In this document: positions 1-12,348 of the stretch, piece after piece
Numbering within the stretch: the stretch's first letter is position 1
Layout: every line of letters begins with the position of its first letter
Assembly: GCA_022453515.1 (NCBI GenBank)
Contig: JAJNNY010000004.1
Span: forward strand, 496,001 to 560,000
Length of the DNA: 64,000 nt
Direction: 5' to 3'
Origin: Astrocystis sublimbata
Taxonomy: Eukaryota > Ascomycota > Sordariomycetes > Xylariales > Xylariaceae
Position numbers and translations under genes: made by a program
Notes under the pieces: generated by a model
Database searches by the model: none
Told to the model about the DNA's origin: nothing
Seen by the model: only the letters and a program-made list of their open reading frames with translations

Positions 1-568
1 CGTTAGTGGCTTCGACAGTTTGGGGACCGTTGATGGATGACTCATCAACCAGTTGCGATGCGCGGTTCCAAAGAGATTCGCCATTGTTGCAATACATGCG
101 AATAAAAATGCGATTACCTGATGAGAAGAGCCAACTGTATTTATTCCCCAAGGCTCGCCCAAGGTGTTTCCACCCTCTTAAAACGCTCGGCTAAACCACC
201 CTGTCAGGCCTGTCAACATTCATCAAAACATTGAACCCTGCATGTCGACCAGATTAGGTGGTGGAGAACCCCTTAGATCGACTAAATCTGGGGATACTTG
301 AGGCTAAGCTTGGAGGGTCATGAGATCATTACCTAGCACGCCGAGGTACACACATGGCAGATCACGCCAGACCTGAAGTCAGTTCCTACGAACGCTGCTT
401 TTTACATCAAATGCTGCGAAAACTATTATTGATTATATTATATACCCCCTTATACCACGGGGAAACCATATATGGCTGATCGTAACTTTGACTACGCTAC
501 ATTAGAACCGTTTAAGCATCACCGACCATTCTCCATGAACGAAACTACCCCTACTACGCCCCCAATCT
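1..568. other. intergenic, no gene seen
   Basis: Only short open frames without recognisable content are present. The stretch around 425-475 is AT-rich. This is the 3' flank of the small secreted protein gene that reads leftward from 1281. Confidence 0.5.
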
Positions 569-1281
569 TTAGATAAAGATGTCCAAGCCGACAAAGATGT
601 CGAGATCAAGCTCGACTTCAAGGTCGACAGCGAGTTTCAAGAGTGTCTGGATGTTGCGTAGCGGATGAGACACGCTTTGGAAAGCCGAGGTGTAGGCGTG
701 AGCGGCAACACTGATATAAGCAAGGACCGGTCGCGCGAGAGAAACGGTGGGCGCCAGCACCAATTGGAGCTCAGGCTGGAGTCTTGCTAGTTGATCTGTT
801 TGGTATAAATACTAAAGTCCGAGAAGTTTGAGACGGAAAGCGCTTACCCTTGTTGAGACCAGTAACGATTTTGCCAATCGCCTCCAGTTCGACGAAGATT
901 GACAGGAAGTTCTCGGAGAACGCAGGTACAGAGTGGAGCTGAGACTGTGAAAGAGAGATGGAGCCAATGGTGCTGAGAGCAAGGGCGGGATCCAAGAGAC
1001 CGTTGACGCTTTGGCTGGTAATTAGAAGACATTGCTGGATCTCGATGGTGTTCTCGACACTGGGCGTCTCCGTGACAAGGTGTGCTGAGTACTCGTCAGT
1101 TGCTACTCTCCAGGTACGAAGTGAAACTAGTCGTACTTAGCTGAGTATGCTGTTGCTGGATGATGATCTCAGCATCGGCGAAGGCAGAGACGGCCGTTTC
1201 GAAAACCTGAATGCCGGAGGTGGGGACAGCGATTGCAGAGCCCATTGAAAGGGCAGCCATGAAGATGTTTGAGAACTGCAT
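569..1281 (-). CDS. small secreted protein, possibly HsbA-like
   Basis: Three exons on the minus strand, 1281-1137, 1084-848 and 786-569, join in frame to a 199-residue protein. Donors are GTACGA and GTAAGC and acceptors are CTCAG and ACTAG. It starts with a typical secretion signal (MQFSNIFMAALSMGSAIA, cleavage likely after AIA). The mature part is mostly helical-looking with a Leu/Ile/Val-rich, low-cysteine composition (one Cys) and ends in an acidic, Asp/Leu-rich tail. Size, signal peptide and helical make-up resemble the fungal hydrophobic surface-binding protein A (HsbA) family, but I see no diagnostic motif, so this is a guess. It is otherwise a candidate secreted effector or wall protein. 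The start at 1281 is chosen because the signal peptide begins there; an in-frame Met lies 12 codons upstream. Confidence 0.7.
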
Positions 1282-3222
1282 CTTTGCGAATGAGAATTTG
1301 ATCAAGCTGAGAAACACTGAGTTGGGAAGAGATTGGTTAAATCTGAATTAGAATTAGAATAAGTTTTATAAAGAGGGCGAATGATCTTGTCTTGGAACTA
1401 GAGTGGTGGTGAAAAACTGAAGCGTTAACTCCAACGGATGAGCCCATATATACATACTATGTCGCAGCGTGATGTCCGCTTCAATAACACACCCCTTTCC
1501 TCCCAATACCCAGCGAATTTCCAATTATCATGATTCCCTAGGGGACCCAATATGCCCCATGAGCCCACATACGCTATTCCGACGCGCCAGTTCATGAAGT
1601 CCCATGAGCGACACTTCTAAGTGGTGGGTGCGCGGCATGCAGTCCGTTCGGACTCCAAGCCGTGACCCGAATTGAACATTGTTTGGGAAGCCACATGAAG
1701 GGCAAATTGATTCCTTGGTGACTAACTCTGTGATCTAGGCAGCACCCTTATGTCAGCCAAGTATTCATAGATAAGAACTTTGAGTGACAGGGGCATTGAT
1801 ACCATCCACATCGCATTGTACGCAGTCTGCACTGCTCACTATCTAAGCGCCCCAAAGAGGGCAATACCAACCTTCAACCAAAATCCGGGCCGCTAATTCA
1901 AACTAGCGATAATATTGGAGGTTTCGTGCCCAGAGACGATATTCAAGTATCGTGACCCTACCCCCTGAGTGCAAACTAGCAGGGGTGATTGGTGCCGGCA
2001 ATAGGAGTGTGCAGTTCACAATTCGATGACCTCGAGAGGGCGCAATTTCGTCCTCTGTCCATATCGAAAGTCTAGCCATTTGAAAAGTCGCCTGATGGTA
2101 GATGTATCTGGAACCGCTAGCCACCCGCTTTTGAGTGTCCTCTCACGGTGTGCAACGGTTGAGTGGGCTCACCGGCCTCCGCCAAGGACTGGACCCGATT
2201 TGAGCGTGCAACGTATTGATAAAATTAGTGCCGGTAACCTGCCCCAACAATTGCCATAGTCGCTACCAAGTTGGGAATCCTGTGATGGGACCGGCCGGCA
2301 AACACGACAGGCTCGACAGGCTGGTATTTTCCAAAGAGCTTCAATGTTGAATCCAAGTACGAAACCTGTTGGATGGGAACTCCCCCCTTTTCTCCCGGAA
2401 TTGTCCGTCTGCTATCCGAGCTGTTTATTATAAAAATAGTTCCTGCTGTCTTGTCGGACTGAACCGACGATACGATCATAAACTCATCCTTAGATCTCAC
2501 TTTGTTCAACTCAAAGGTGCTCGTTTCCTCAGTCGGGCGACAGACAGTTCGCGCTATGTGCCACCCGTACTGCGTGATTCGCTCTCTAATGGGTGAGATG
2601 TTCCAACATTTTATATCCAAGACAGCTTATCCATTAAGGTACCTGTAGCTGTGAATCTTGCAACATCTTGCACCGAACATTGTCCAATTTGAAGCACCGG
2701 GGTCTCATCTCTAAATAAAAAAAATAAAAATATTGATAACGATTATCAAGAGTTGAGACATGAGGCTGAACCTCAAATTCCAATGCATGTGGCGATTCCT
2801 GCCCCTATAACCATGTTTTTATATTTGCGACTTCTTGCTGGGTAAGTATTTGCTTTCACTAACCTAACGGGGAGATTGGCAGGGGTGTCACATCTTTTGT
2901 CCGCAGGCCCACGTGGGGAATAAGCAGCCTGCATTCTGTCCGTACCATCTTTAGTCTAGCGCAATATCTCTGTGTGTTCCGCGTTGCGTTAGTGAGCTCT
3001 AGTGGCTTACAGGCAGCAGCCGAGCCAGCCATGCGGATGGATTCCAGCCCGTTGGACGATACGTATCGCTTTCGACCGCATTTGCTCACTGACCTATTCT
3101 CATGACAAGGTGACGAGGGTAAAACTCGAAGGATAAGCAAAGTGCTTCGAACGGCTTTGTTGAAACATTCTCATACGTTGTCATTTGAATGAAATCTGGG
3201 GCATACGACAGAAGCGTTCATC
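1282..3222. other. intergenic, gene-poor
   Basis: Holds the upstream region of the secreted-protein gene and of the bZIP gene. A 131-codon minus-strand open frame at 2225-2620 has no recognisable domain and no partner exons, so it is not called. An A/T run lies near 2717-2740. Confidence 0.45.
1365..1370 (-). promoter_or_regulatory. candidate TATA box of the small secreted protein gene
   Basis: TATAAA on the minus strand, about 84 bases upstream of the ATG at 1281. Placement is plausible for a core promoter; no other support. Confidence 0.3.
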
Positions 3223-4564
3223 ATGAGTGTCGAATTAGCTGCAGTGACAGCCTTACGGGAGGTGAGTATGCGTGTTCGAGCCCGCAGTGAACAACCCGTG
3301 TGTCAACCCGATAGTAACATGACGGAAGGCCCGTACATGCGGCGACGATTGGACCGGCTTGACAGATCCGATCGAAAGAAGACGGCGTCAGAATCGCTTA
3401 CATCAACGGGCATGGCGTAAGTTACATCACAATCATTGCCCACACCACAATGGATCCGGAATATCCCTCGTGCTTGGTGTGTATATGCAGAAGAGCACGG
3501 GCCTGGGCTTTTCATTGGACGGTTCCCCTTTCATGGCTTTCGTGCTGTGGCCAAGTTTATCCTAGTCTCGCAGAATTCCCCTGATTAACGAGCTGCAGGT
3601 CGTCGACAGGCCGAGAAAGCCACCAGCAAACCTATCGGCGCAGATGAAGTCCAGAATCAAGCTAACAATGATCCAAGCTTGGCGGCTCTAAACAAGTTGG
3701 ACGTGAGACTACCTGCCCGTTCACAGACCTGCTGACGTTGATCTATGCTAACAATGGAGGACCCCACGATAGACCGCTGTACGATACAGTAGTCTGGACA
3801 GTCTGGAGGAGCATCTCACTTTACAACGGACTTCGCCCATTGTACCACTCGAAAGATTAAGACCATTTTCTTTCTGGGAAGCACTCCAATCCCGGTCTGC
3901 CTCTATTCACATGACATGTGGTGTATATCGCCCTCAACAGAGCCAATCACTATCCGATGAAGACCTCGGCTCAGAGATCGCTAGACGGCGTTTCCCGCCC
4001 GTTTTCACTTACTTGAATAGTAACAATGACGAGACGAACATACCGAGCATATACTTTCCACTATCTCCAGATCACCGGCTTCTAGTCCTCATTCAATTGA
4101 ATGTCTACCGGGCTATGTTGACCAACATGGCCATGTTGAGGCTCATCGATAGGCTACCAATGGAATGTGGAATGGTTCTCTTCGCGAAAGACTTCCCCCC
4201 ACCCCCAGATGTCATACCTCCATCTCTGCAGGATACCTGGCTACAACAATCCACACCGCATGACATGTGGATAGACGTTTTCCCTTGTCCGAAGATGAGA
4301 GACAATCTCATTGCCTATGACAAGTTCCTCGACGGAGACGACCTTTGTGGCGACGTCATGGGAGGACTGTACGAGGGATATAATGACATAGAAGTCAACG
4401 GCTTACTCGTCTGGGGCGATCCCTGGTCCGAGACGGCGTGGGAGGTAACACCAGGTTTTGCGAAGAAATGGGGTTTCTTGCTGAAAGGGTGCGACGGTTT
4501 GATCAAGGCAACGAATAAGTTCAGAGCAGCTCGGGGAGAAGATAAGATTGTAATTGAGGAATGA
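3223..4564 (+). CDS. bZIP-type transcription factor with DUF3425 domain
   Basis: Four exons, 3223-3261, 3329-3416, 3599-3702 and 3773-4564, join in frame to 340 residues. Residues 20-45 carry the family entry DDWTGLTDPIERRRRQN followed by RLHQRAWRRR, a fungal bZIP basic region with the N..(Q)R.A.R pattern at about residues 29-45; it is assembled across introns 1 and 2, which supports the splicing. The last 140 residues are a DUF3425 domain: WIDVFPCPKMRDNL, a GGLYEG stretch, LLVWGDPW and a KKWGFLLKGC segment. Proteins of this architecture are nuclear and usually unstudied; several sit beside metabolic genes. The gene converges on the amidohydrolase, with 91 bases between stop codons. The leucine zipper after the basic region is weak. 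Confidence is high for the family, lower for exact intron 1 borders. Confidence 0.9.
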
Positions 4565-4655
4565 GGATATGATACCAGGCCTTACTTCATACATTGCTTT
4601 TTGTATTTTTGGAGATAGATCATTCGTTCATACGAGATAGCCGCGATGGAAAATC

Positions 4656-6128
4656 TTACAGAGGTTCCTCACCCCATGGCCCAACACCGGGACCCTTGAA
4701 GAGGCGGCCGCCTTTCCACACCCACCCTATGTTTTGCTTGCTCTGTAACACCTTTACATCCTCAACGGGATTTTGCATCAAACCCAATATATCCGCTTCA
4801 TAGCCCACCTTCAATTGCCCCGTCTTGGGTGCCATTGCCCCAATACTTAGGGGACCATTGGCCGTCGCTGCCTTGATGGCTTCCAGAGGGCTCATACCAG
4901 CTTGCACGGCATAATCCAGCTCCATAGCCATGTTGAAGCCAGGCGGCGTGTCAGTACCGAGGGCGATGGGAACACCAGCCTTGATTGCCATCTCGTAAGC
5001 GTGCAAATGATTGCTGGCGCAGAGCTGTAGCTTCTCCCACTGGTACTTTGTCAGGCCCTCGCCACCGCTCTTGAGCAGCATATCAACAATCGTGCGCGTC
5101 GCGACATATACAGTGCCATTCTCCTGAATTAGCACACTAGAGTTAGTGATTTATTTAAATCTTGAGAAAAGTTGCCCATGATTGCCAACAGTTTGCAGGT
5201 ATTCGGAAGAAGGAAGCTCTGCCTCTGAAAGGCGGTTTCTACCCCTGGAGTCTGCCAACCGTGGAAATAAAATACTTCAGAAATTTACCTTGATAAGCTC
5301 AATGCACTCCTTATCAGCGAAAGAGACATGCTCTACAGTTGTCACGCCCGCTTTTACTGCGGCAACGATCCCGGGCTTCCCGTGGACGTGAGCAGCGACG
5401 ACCCGGTCCTGGCGCGCCGCCTCGCTCACAATGACTTTCAGCTCCTCGGCACTGAACTGCGCGTAGAGGGGGTTGTCGTCAAGCGACAGCACGCCGCCAC
5501 TGGCAAAGATCTTGATACACTTAGCGCCACGCCGGATCTGCAGCCGCACCGCGCGCCGGCACTCGTCCACGCCGTCCACGAGCAGCGCCATCGTCGACCC
5601 CCAGTGGCCCGGCTGCACGGAAGACAGGCCGTAGTTGAGATGCATATCGCCTGGTGGCGCTGTGAACTGGTCCCCGTGGCCGCCTGTCTGGCTCAGACAT
5701 GCGCCTGAGGAGTAGACGTTCGGCCCTACGATGCTGCCGTCGTCGATAGCGCGTGCCATCTCACAACCAAACCCAGCGACGTCGCGGAGCGAAGTGTACC
5801 CGCGCTGGATGGCCTCCCAGCATCCTTTGGTCAGACGAGCGCCAGCTATGGCGGGGTGCTGGAACATGAAGTTACTGTCGCCCGCGCCCGTCTCGGTTGG
5901 CTCGCCACCAAAATGGGTGTGCACATCCCACAGACCGGGCATTACGAACGGGATCGAGAAGGTTCTGTGTGCGGGTCCCACGTATTTTTGAGGCATGTCG
6001 GCCTCTGCGCCGACCCAGGCGATGAGCTTGTCTTCGATCACGAGCGCACCATTCTTGATGGGTTTCCCGTCGCCTGGGATCAATAGCCCCGACTTTACGA
6101 TAGTTAAGATAGTTTTCTTCTTTGTCAT
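4656..6128 (-). CDS. metal-dependent amidohydrolase
   Basis: Two exons, 6128-5289 and 5123-4656, give about 435 residues; the junction rebuilds a continuous ...IELIK/ENGTVY... stretch. The protein has the amidohydrolase (PF01979) signature: an HxH pair in WDVHTHFGG near residue 70, a candidate carbamylated Lys in CIKIFASGG, metal-binding His residues in VAAHVHGKPG and TVEHVSF, and the catalytic Asp in LGTDTPPGF. This set matches the imidazolonepropionase/prolidase-like branch that hydrolyses amide or lactone bonds in small molecules or dipeptides. The substrate cannot be read from sequence. No signal peptide is apparent, so it is probably cytosolic. The frame stays open upstream to 6380, with Met codons at 6245, 6287 and 6380, so a longer N-terminus is possible; 6128 is chosen because family similarity begins there. 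Confidence 0.9.
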
Positions 6129-6380
6129 CGTCGACACGCCCGCAGCGCTTGCTTCAGTTCCTTGGTGATCATGCTTGGGCCGCACCGCGATCCCGAATGC
6201 TGTGGATCGAATGCGGGGGAATTCGAGATCTGGCGAGAACGGCATCGTCTCCTCTCTTGCTACTTGTGTAACTGTGCGTCTCGTCATCTTTGGACTGGGA
6301 TGATAGTTCATCCAATTGTGTGGATTCTCGTCGAGTGGCAGACATGAAAGACATTTTGCGCGCTGTCTGACACTAACCAT

Positions 6381-7716
6381 CAGCCTATATCATCGTACAA
6401 CATGACTAATCAGCACCCCTGGAGAAGCTTTTGTTCCGGAAAAGGAAGGTATTTCTCTTGATTGCTTGATCGCTTAAACCCCTGTATTTATCAGATCATC
6501 GTAGATAACTAGACCTTGTCAACTTGTGAACACCAATTGATGTCGGGCCTGGTGCATTTTCTCGATAGTCAACGCGGTGTGCTTGAGTTGAGCATGGTCT
6601 GGAGCGTATTCACACCATGCTGAGGACGACAAGCAGACACCCTTTGACCATGGCCTCAAATCAAAGACTTTCCATTGATATGGAAAAACAAGCAATTTGT
6701 TGATGCCGCGAAATGCTCAGAATGCCCTTGTTATATCAATTGCATTGTTCATGGCTTGCTTGTCTTGTTGTCATAAAGGTATACTTTGAGGAAACACAAA
6801 TTGAAGGACTGTAGAAACAGAGCTTGCCAGATTCAATTACGATTGTACGTCGCATTCTGAAACCTCGAGCATCTTATCAGTCAATAATTTATACACGATG
6901 TCAACTGGATCCTACCAAACCCCAGGGCTCCTTGCCACGTTGCGAGCTAAGGTCGATTCAAACGGCGCCGAGGAGTGCGAGGTTTGTCAACTGCAGCACA
7001 GAATAGTCTGCGTTCACCTGACTGCTAAACAATATGCTTCACTGGCGGCTAGGAAGCGAACGCCCTCTAACTCACAGGGGCTCCATGCATTCGCATGTGG
7101 ACATAAATATGATGGTAATCGCTTGGTGAGATGGAATGCTCCGGGTGTGAAAACAAGAAGTAAGGCATGTGCAACAAGTGTTGGCGCCATATTGCCTCGG
7201 ACGCTAGACGTTTCCCACCCGGTCGCGATGACGGCCGGCGCCGGTCATGCGGCGGTTGCAGATCGAGAGTTGATACTACCCGACCAAAGCGGCTGAGAGG
7301 AAATTTTAGGGTCTGGCGCATGAGGGGGCCGATGATAGGGAAATTATAAATCTAAAGGATATCAAGTTGTAAGTGCTTACGTTTTGTGCAGGTCATTTGG
7401 GTCTTTCATTGCCTTCGGTGATTACGATCTGGTAGGTTATGTTGCCTTGATAATGCAGGTTGTCCTGGCAGGGTGGTGGTTGGCATTGTCAAGATAGAAA
7501 GCTCAAGTTTCTTGCCTTGTCGCTTCAGCTGGAAGTCAGAACGCGCAGACATCGAGCTGCGAGAGTTATCTACTTGAGAGTCAATATCTGCAGTTTATAA
7601 AAAATAAAAAATAAAAAATTTTGTGAGCGTTGAATCGCGTCCATGTATCATTACGCTGCTTTTGTTTCTTATTCTCTGATTGGTCTTATGCTACGGAAAG
7701 CCTAGGCCTTGCTGCA
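6381..7716. other. intergenic, no confident gene
   Basis: Upstream flank of the amidohydrolase and downstream flank of the RRM gene. A 132-codon plus-strand open frame at 6898-7296 contains scattered Cys/His pairs but resembles no family I know. An A-rich run of AAAAATAAA-type units sits at 7598-7620. Confidence 0.4.
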
Positions 7717-8901
7717 TCATGCCTCCGGCGCTTCTTCCCGCTTGCCGTCGAGCTCATCTCTTTCCTGCCATTTGTTGGACCTTCCTTTCGCCGGGGACAC
7801 TCTAATAGGCTCACCACGGAACACAGTATTGTTCAGTGACTCCAGAGCTTCCCTGGCCTCTTCGGATGTTGAGAAATCCACAAAGCAGTAGTCATGGCGG
7901 CCAGGCAGTTCCCGCGTGCTCTCATGCGCGGATACGCGTTTGCTAATCGCCTCGCTGGTGAAGCGTCAGTGGTCATGGTCATTTGAGCAATGACAGGGGA
8001 TAACCTACAGCTTGAAATCCTTGAAGAGCTCGGTCATCTCAGAGAAATTCGTAGCTTGGTCAAGCATTCTCGGTAGACCGCCGACATAGAGGCGCTTGCC
8101 TGTCTGGTCCTGGCGATACCTGTCAAACTGCTTTGGTCGACCCTGATCACCACCTTGGTTTTCGCCAGACCATTGGCCCCAACGGCTGGGCGCATCGCTG
8201 GGCTTCCCAGCTGCCCCAGTTCCCTTTGGCTGGCATGGCCGGCACTTCACTGTAGCGCCAAAGAGTCAGTGTTTGACATTACTCAGCCAAGTTGAATAAA
8301 GAGGTGTGGCCGACGTATATGCCAAAAATTAGAGAGAATGCCCTGCTATTTCATCAGAGCTGTACGGCAGAATCCTCTTACCCTCACGGCCGAGCAAGTC
8401 CTTGCCCTCCAGAATTTCCATAGCCGTCTTCGCAGAATCGGCATCGGGAAACTCGACGAAACAATAGCTCGGGTTTCGGCCGGTGAAAGAATCGATAGAG
8501 ATATGGATATTGGTAAAATGGCCAAGATCGTTAGCTCTAAGTAAGTCTTCGATATCTTGCGGCTTAGCCTGGTAGCGAAGGTTTCCAATATAGATCCGTC
8601 TTCCCTCGGCGATAGCTTTGGCTGCACCATCGTCATCTTTCTGGGGAGTCCTGCTGGATCTCGCCCTGTCGTACGGACGTGATCTGGGAATCGAATCCGC
8701 ATCGCCGTTGGGCTGCACACCTTCGCCGTTCTTTCTCTCCTCCCTATCGCGCCATGACACTCCTGCTGGCCGGTTTGGGTTGAACCGTGAGGGCCTCGGG
8801 CTCGGCGAAGACACAGGTGCCTCGCCTCTTCTCCAACTGGAGGCCTCGCGCCAACCGGATGAAGCTGATGGCGACGGCGCCGACGCACTTGGATCGGCCA
8901 T
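7717..8901 (-). CDS. RNA-binding protein with two RRM domains
   Basis: Three exons, 8901-8382, 8249-8009 and 7954-7717, join to 332 residues. The first 95 residues are Ser/Pro/Arg-rich and look disordered. RRM1 spans about 100-180: RNP2 is RIYIGNLRY and RNP1 is PSYCFVEF, and the first intron falls inside the last strand, rebuilding GREVKCRP. RRM2 spans about 226-308: RNP2 is KRLYVGGLP and RNP1 is HDYCFVDF, followed by a FRGEPIRVSPAK strand. The C-terminus is short and charged. The layout (disordered head plus two RRMs) is typical of fungal nuclear RNA-processing or translation factors, but I cannot assign an orthologue. Splice junctions are supported because each rebuilds an RRM strand. Confidence 0.9.
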
Positions 8902-9529
8902 TGTGTAGTACTCGGCTCTTCAATTTATCAACAATGAGATATCCGATGCAGTCAGGAATACCTAAGTTTTTGGGCAGCAAAACCGAGCCTAGCATGAAAT
9001 TTTTACTCGGCGTCCTCCCACTGGCCAGCAGAAGAACTGCTAAGCGAGCCGCAAACGCTTCAAGTTAAATTGTACTTGCAGCGCACTACCGTACTCCGTA
9101 GTACCTATGAACTGGTGGGAAACGTTGGCGCTTCCAATTGGGCCGGTCAACGGAACGTGTGGCCCAGCCACATCCACTATTGAATTTCTGCTAAGACGCA
9201 CTAAATTTTAGGAATATTCCCGAGTCACCAGCTGCCCGCATTTATGAAGCACTTGATAGCAGGTAAAAAGCCACGAGCCCACAATTGCCAGTGTCTCGGT
9301 GTTCTGTCAGAGACTGCATATTTACTTCAATTTGCTCTCTCCGTGTCAAATGCGTTGATTCGTAGTAGTCGCATTCTCGCATCCCGTGCGTGTAAGTGAG
9401 CTTCCACTGAGAATAAAAACCCAGCCCAAATAGTTGCAATGCGACTAGATTAGCGCCAATCATTACTTTTTGCAAGTTGCGAAATTACCCCTGAAAGTCA
9501 ATTTCACCGGAGGCAACACGATGAAGGTA
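8902..9529. other. intergenic between RRM and DUF2235 genes
   Basis: Promoter region of the RRM gene and 3' flank of the DUF2235 gene. Nothing else recognisable. Confidence 0.4.
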
Positions 9530-11185
9530 TCAAGCCCTTATCTGACGCGCAGCAAACCTGGCCTCTCTCATACCTTGTGGTGAATACATAGATCCCGAGG
9601 CCAGCACATTCTGCTCGTTAAATACGACTTTGTCTCGTAGGAATGCCGCGAATTGACTGAGATTCCCGCAGGGGCCCTCTTGTGGATCGTAAAGCATTGT
9701 TTGCAACCTCATCGTGAATCTGGTTCTATCGGTCGGCGATAACGGTACTTCGTCGGCACTGAACCAGCGTTGTAGGATCTGGTATTCAAAGCCAGGGGCC
9801 GTACTACTTGCTTCCAGGACCTCCTCGGCCAGTCGCTTGCCACGCTTTTGCCAATGCACGCGGCCATTACTTATTGACGTTTCCCAGTTCCTGAGCGATC
9901 GACATTCCGCTCGGTTATGGACCATAGCCAAACGAACTGTGAAGTGGATTGAAACCAGAACATCGAGGTCCGGGTCGTCGTTCATGATCATCTCAACTGC
10001 CCTGCGTTTGAAACCTGAAAGCCACCACAGAGGCGAAGACGTCGTTGCTTGACCTACCAAGTGTCAGCGTTTTACTGGAAGCCTATTTGAAATTATTTCT
10101 AATTCAATCACATACCGGAACTTGAACGTCGAGACAAGATCGCCTTCTCTTTGAACTGACCAAGCGTACGGTTCATGCCCACCTCCCAATCAAGAAACCG
10201 ATGTTTAAGATGTTTCGTTATCTCGTCGAGGTTGAAATTGACTTGGGATATGTTTTGAAGCTGAGAAACCATCCAGATCAGCGTGACTGCTCCTAACGCA
10301 GCATCTCCATTGCCACCGACATCTCTGTGCGAGCCGAGGAACCAGCATTGCTTGACATGCGTGTCTTCGTCTTCCTTCTCCTCCCAGATACATGGCTTAA
10401 ACTGCGCTCTGCTTTCACCTAGTGCTAAAGCTTGAAATGCGTGCTCTACGGCCCGGGGTACAACATTTCCAACGAATGACATGGGCTTAACCCACGGTCT
10501 GGGAAGCCCTAGGTTGCTGACCGCATCCCAAACAGCGCAGGCTTTGATTCTCACCTTGCTCAGCAATTTCTCGGACTTGAACGTCTTGATGTGGCCATCT
10601 AGACTGTCTTGGATCGGTCGACTATAGGGACGGAAGATCGGGCTAAAATGATGGTGTGCCCACAGCGTGAATATACCACGCAGATAGTACAGATATCTCT
10701 TACGGAAAAGCCCAGCTCTACTTATCAATGATGCAAGACATTGTACTGCAAAAGCGCCTCGGGAGAATCCAATGAGGAATATCTCGTCATTGCCATCTTC
10801 GAAATTGTAGTTTTGGGATAGGAAACTGTAAGCGTTCCTTATTTTCGCCGATATACCTAGGTAAGCACAGTCAGCATGCAGCAAGAGCGAAGTACGAATA
10901 TGCCAGATTTACCTCTGCCTGTTGCGCCATCGATCAAATGAGCGGACAAGCTAGTAGCGTTTCCCACCCCATTATCGTAATACACAATTTGAAGGTAGTT
11001 GTCATCAGCGACACCCTCTATGCTTCGAGCAAGTGTAGCGACATTGGTCAATGGCCTCCTGTTGTTGACTCCATCTTGCCATGTTCCGTCACAAAAGACG
11101 AACAGCCACTTCCTAACAGACCTTACTCCTACGCTGTTACTCCGACTTTAGCGTTGGGCATTGAGTCAGCACAATTTATACCCAT
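9530..11185 (-). CDS. DUF2235 alpha/beta hydrolase (Tle1-like fold)
   Basis: Coding exons 11128-10913, 10856-10116 and 10053-9530 are well supported, preceded by a probable 4-base first exon 11185-11182 that supplies the ATG in phase; total 494 residues. The DUF2235 signature is complete. It starts with WLFVFCDGTWQDG, followed by DGATGRGI just before the nucleophile elbow GFSRGAFA (Ser near 105), then VWDAVSNLG and a late WFLGSHRDVGG segment with Asp and His. This is the fold of bacterial type VI lipase effectors of the Tle1 group; fungal members are cytosolic proteins of unknown substrate, probably lipases or esterases. No signal peptide or membrane segment is visible. The C-terminal 170 residues are variable. 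The tiny first exon is an inference; an upstream in-frame stop rules out a simple extension. Confidence 0.87.
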
Positions 11186-12348
11186 TTTCAAGCCTGACTG
11201 AGGTGGTTGTAAGGCTATAATCGAAAATCGTATGTCACAACGATACGTAGCTAAATGATAAAGAGCGATGGGTCGCTGGATTCGCTGGATTCATTATGAC
11301 TGGGAGGTCTCAGCATCGCCATGTACGCAAGTACAGTAAGTACAAGAAACTCACGTCCCATGCATGATTGTATCGGTAGTCTCGGCAGTGAAGATCCTGA
11401 CTTGCACCTATGCGGGAACGTGTACATTGGGATGCTGCATCATGCAAGCCAAAGGCCAAAGCGTCGGCTATAACCGCCTGTTGTTTCTATTTCTATTGGG
11501 CGAAAAAGTGCAATTCGGGAGATATCGACTAAACCAATGATATGGCAGTCAGGGCGGGGAGCGTGGTATGAGTCGTCCGCCCAATGGCCTCATGCACCGG
11601 ACTTTCGGAGTCGAAGCCATAAGGTACTCGTAGCTTAGTGCCCATTGCATGCCATCCTTCGCAAGTTACAAGTCGAACGACAACTTCTCACTACATGCCA
11701 TATGCCTATGCCTCCGATCAGTTTCTTTAACTCGATGGGTTTCGCTATCATGCAGATATGAAGTAGGCACACATCCGGCTTCGTCAATCCCACCCCCAGC
11801 ACCCTTTCAAGGGGTTTGAGTCTCGAGTCGACAGAACAATTACTTGAGCGCGGGTCACATTGTGCCTTTCACTGCGGCTCTCAGTTATTGGAAATTTATA
11901 ACTAGTTATAGTCTATCAGCAGTTATCTACTTCCCGCTTTCAGTTTGCTGCAGTATCTTCCCTTACTGACAATTTTGCTTCGGTGAACAGTCAAGAGAAG
12001 CATGCTGAAGTCAGACCCGGTCAACTGCAATCCTAATTCATCGGATTATCCTAAATTTAGTATTCACCATTGATGGGGGGCGGCATTACACACAATTACT
12101 AGAGTAGTAGCCGAGTGGTGCATATCATGTTCAATTCGGTGAATATTCCAAGGTTTGCTTAAGTGTCAGATTCTTTCTCATTGCTTTTCAGTGAATAGCA
12201 CGCCTGGCATGGGTAAGATTGTACTTATTAGGGCCAAGGCTGGTATGTGAAGCGATATAGCAATCTCATAAGCTGGTCTTCTAACAGATCGGCCTACTTA
12301 TTGTACAAATGCAATTATCACTGTGTCCAAAAGACCTTTTTTGCAAAC
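11186..12348. other. intergenic between divergent DUF2235 and HhH-like genes
   Basis: A 1.2 kb shared upstream region with no coding content. It may hold promoters for both divergently transcribed genes. Confidence 0.4.

Noticed and set aside
2225..2620. 131-codon minus-strand open frame
   Set aside because: No recognisable domain, no splice partners and no start context of note.
6898..7296. 132-codon plus-strand frame with Cys/His pairs
   Set aside because: Resembles no family I know; Cys spacing is irregular and no neighbouring exon fits.
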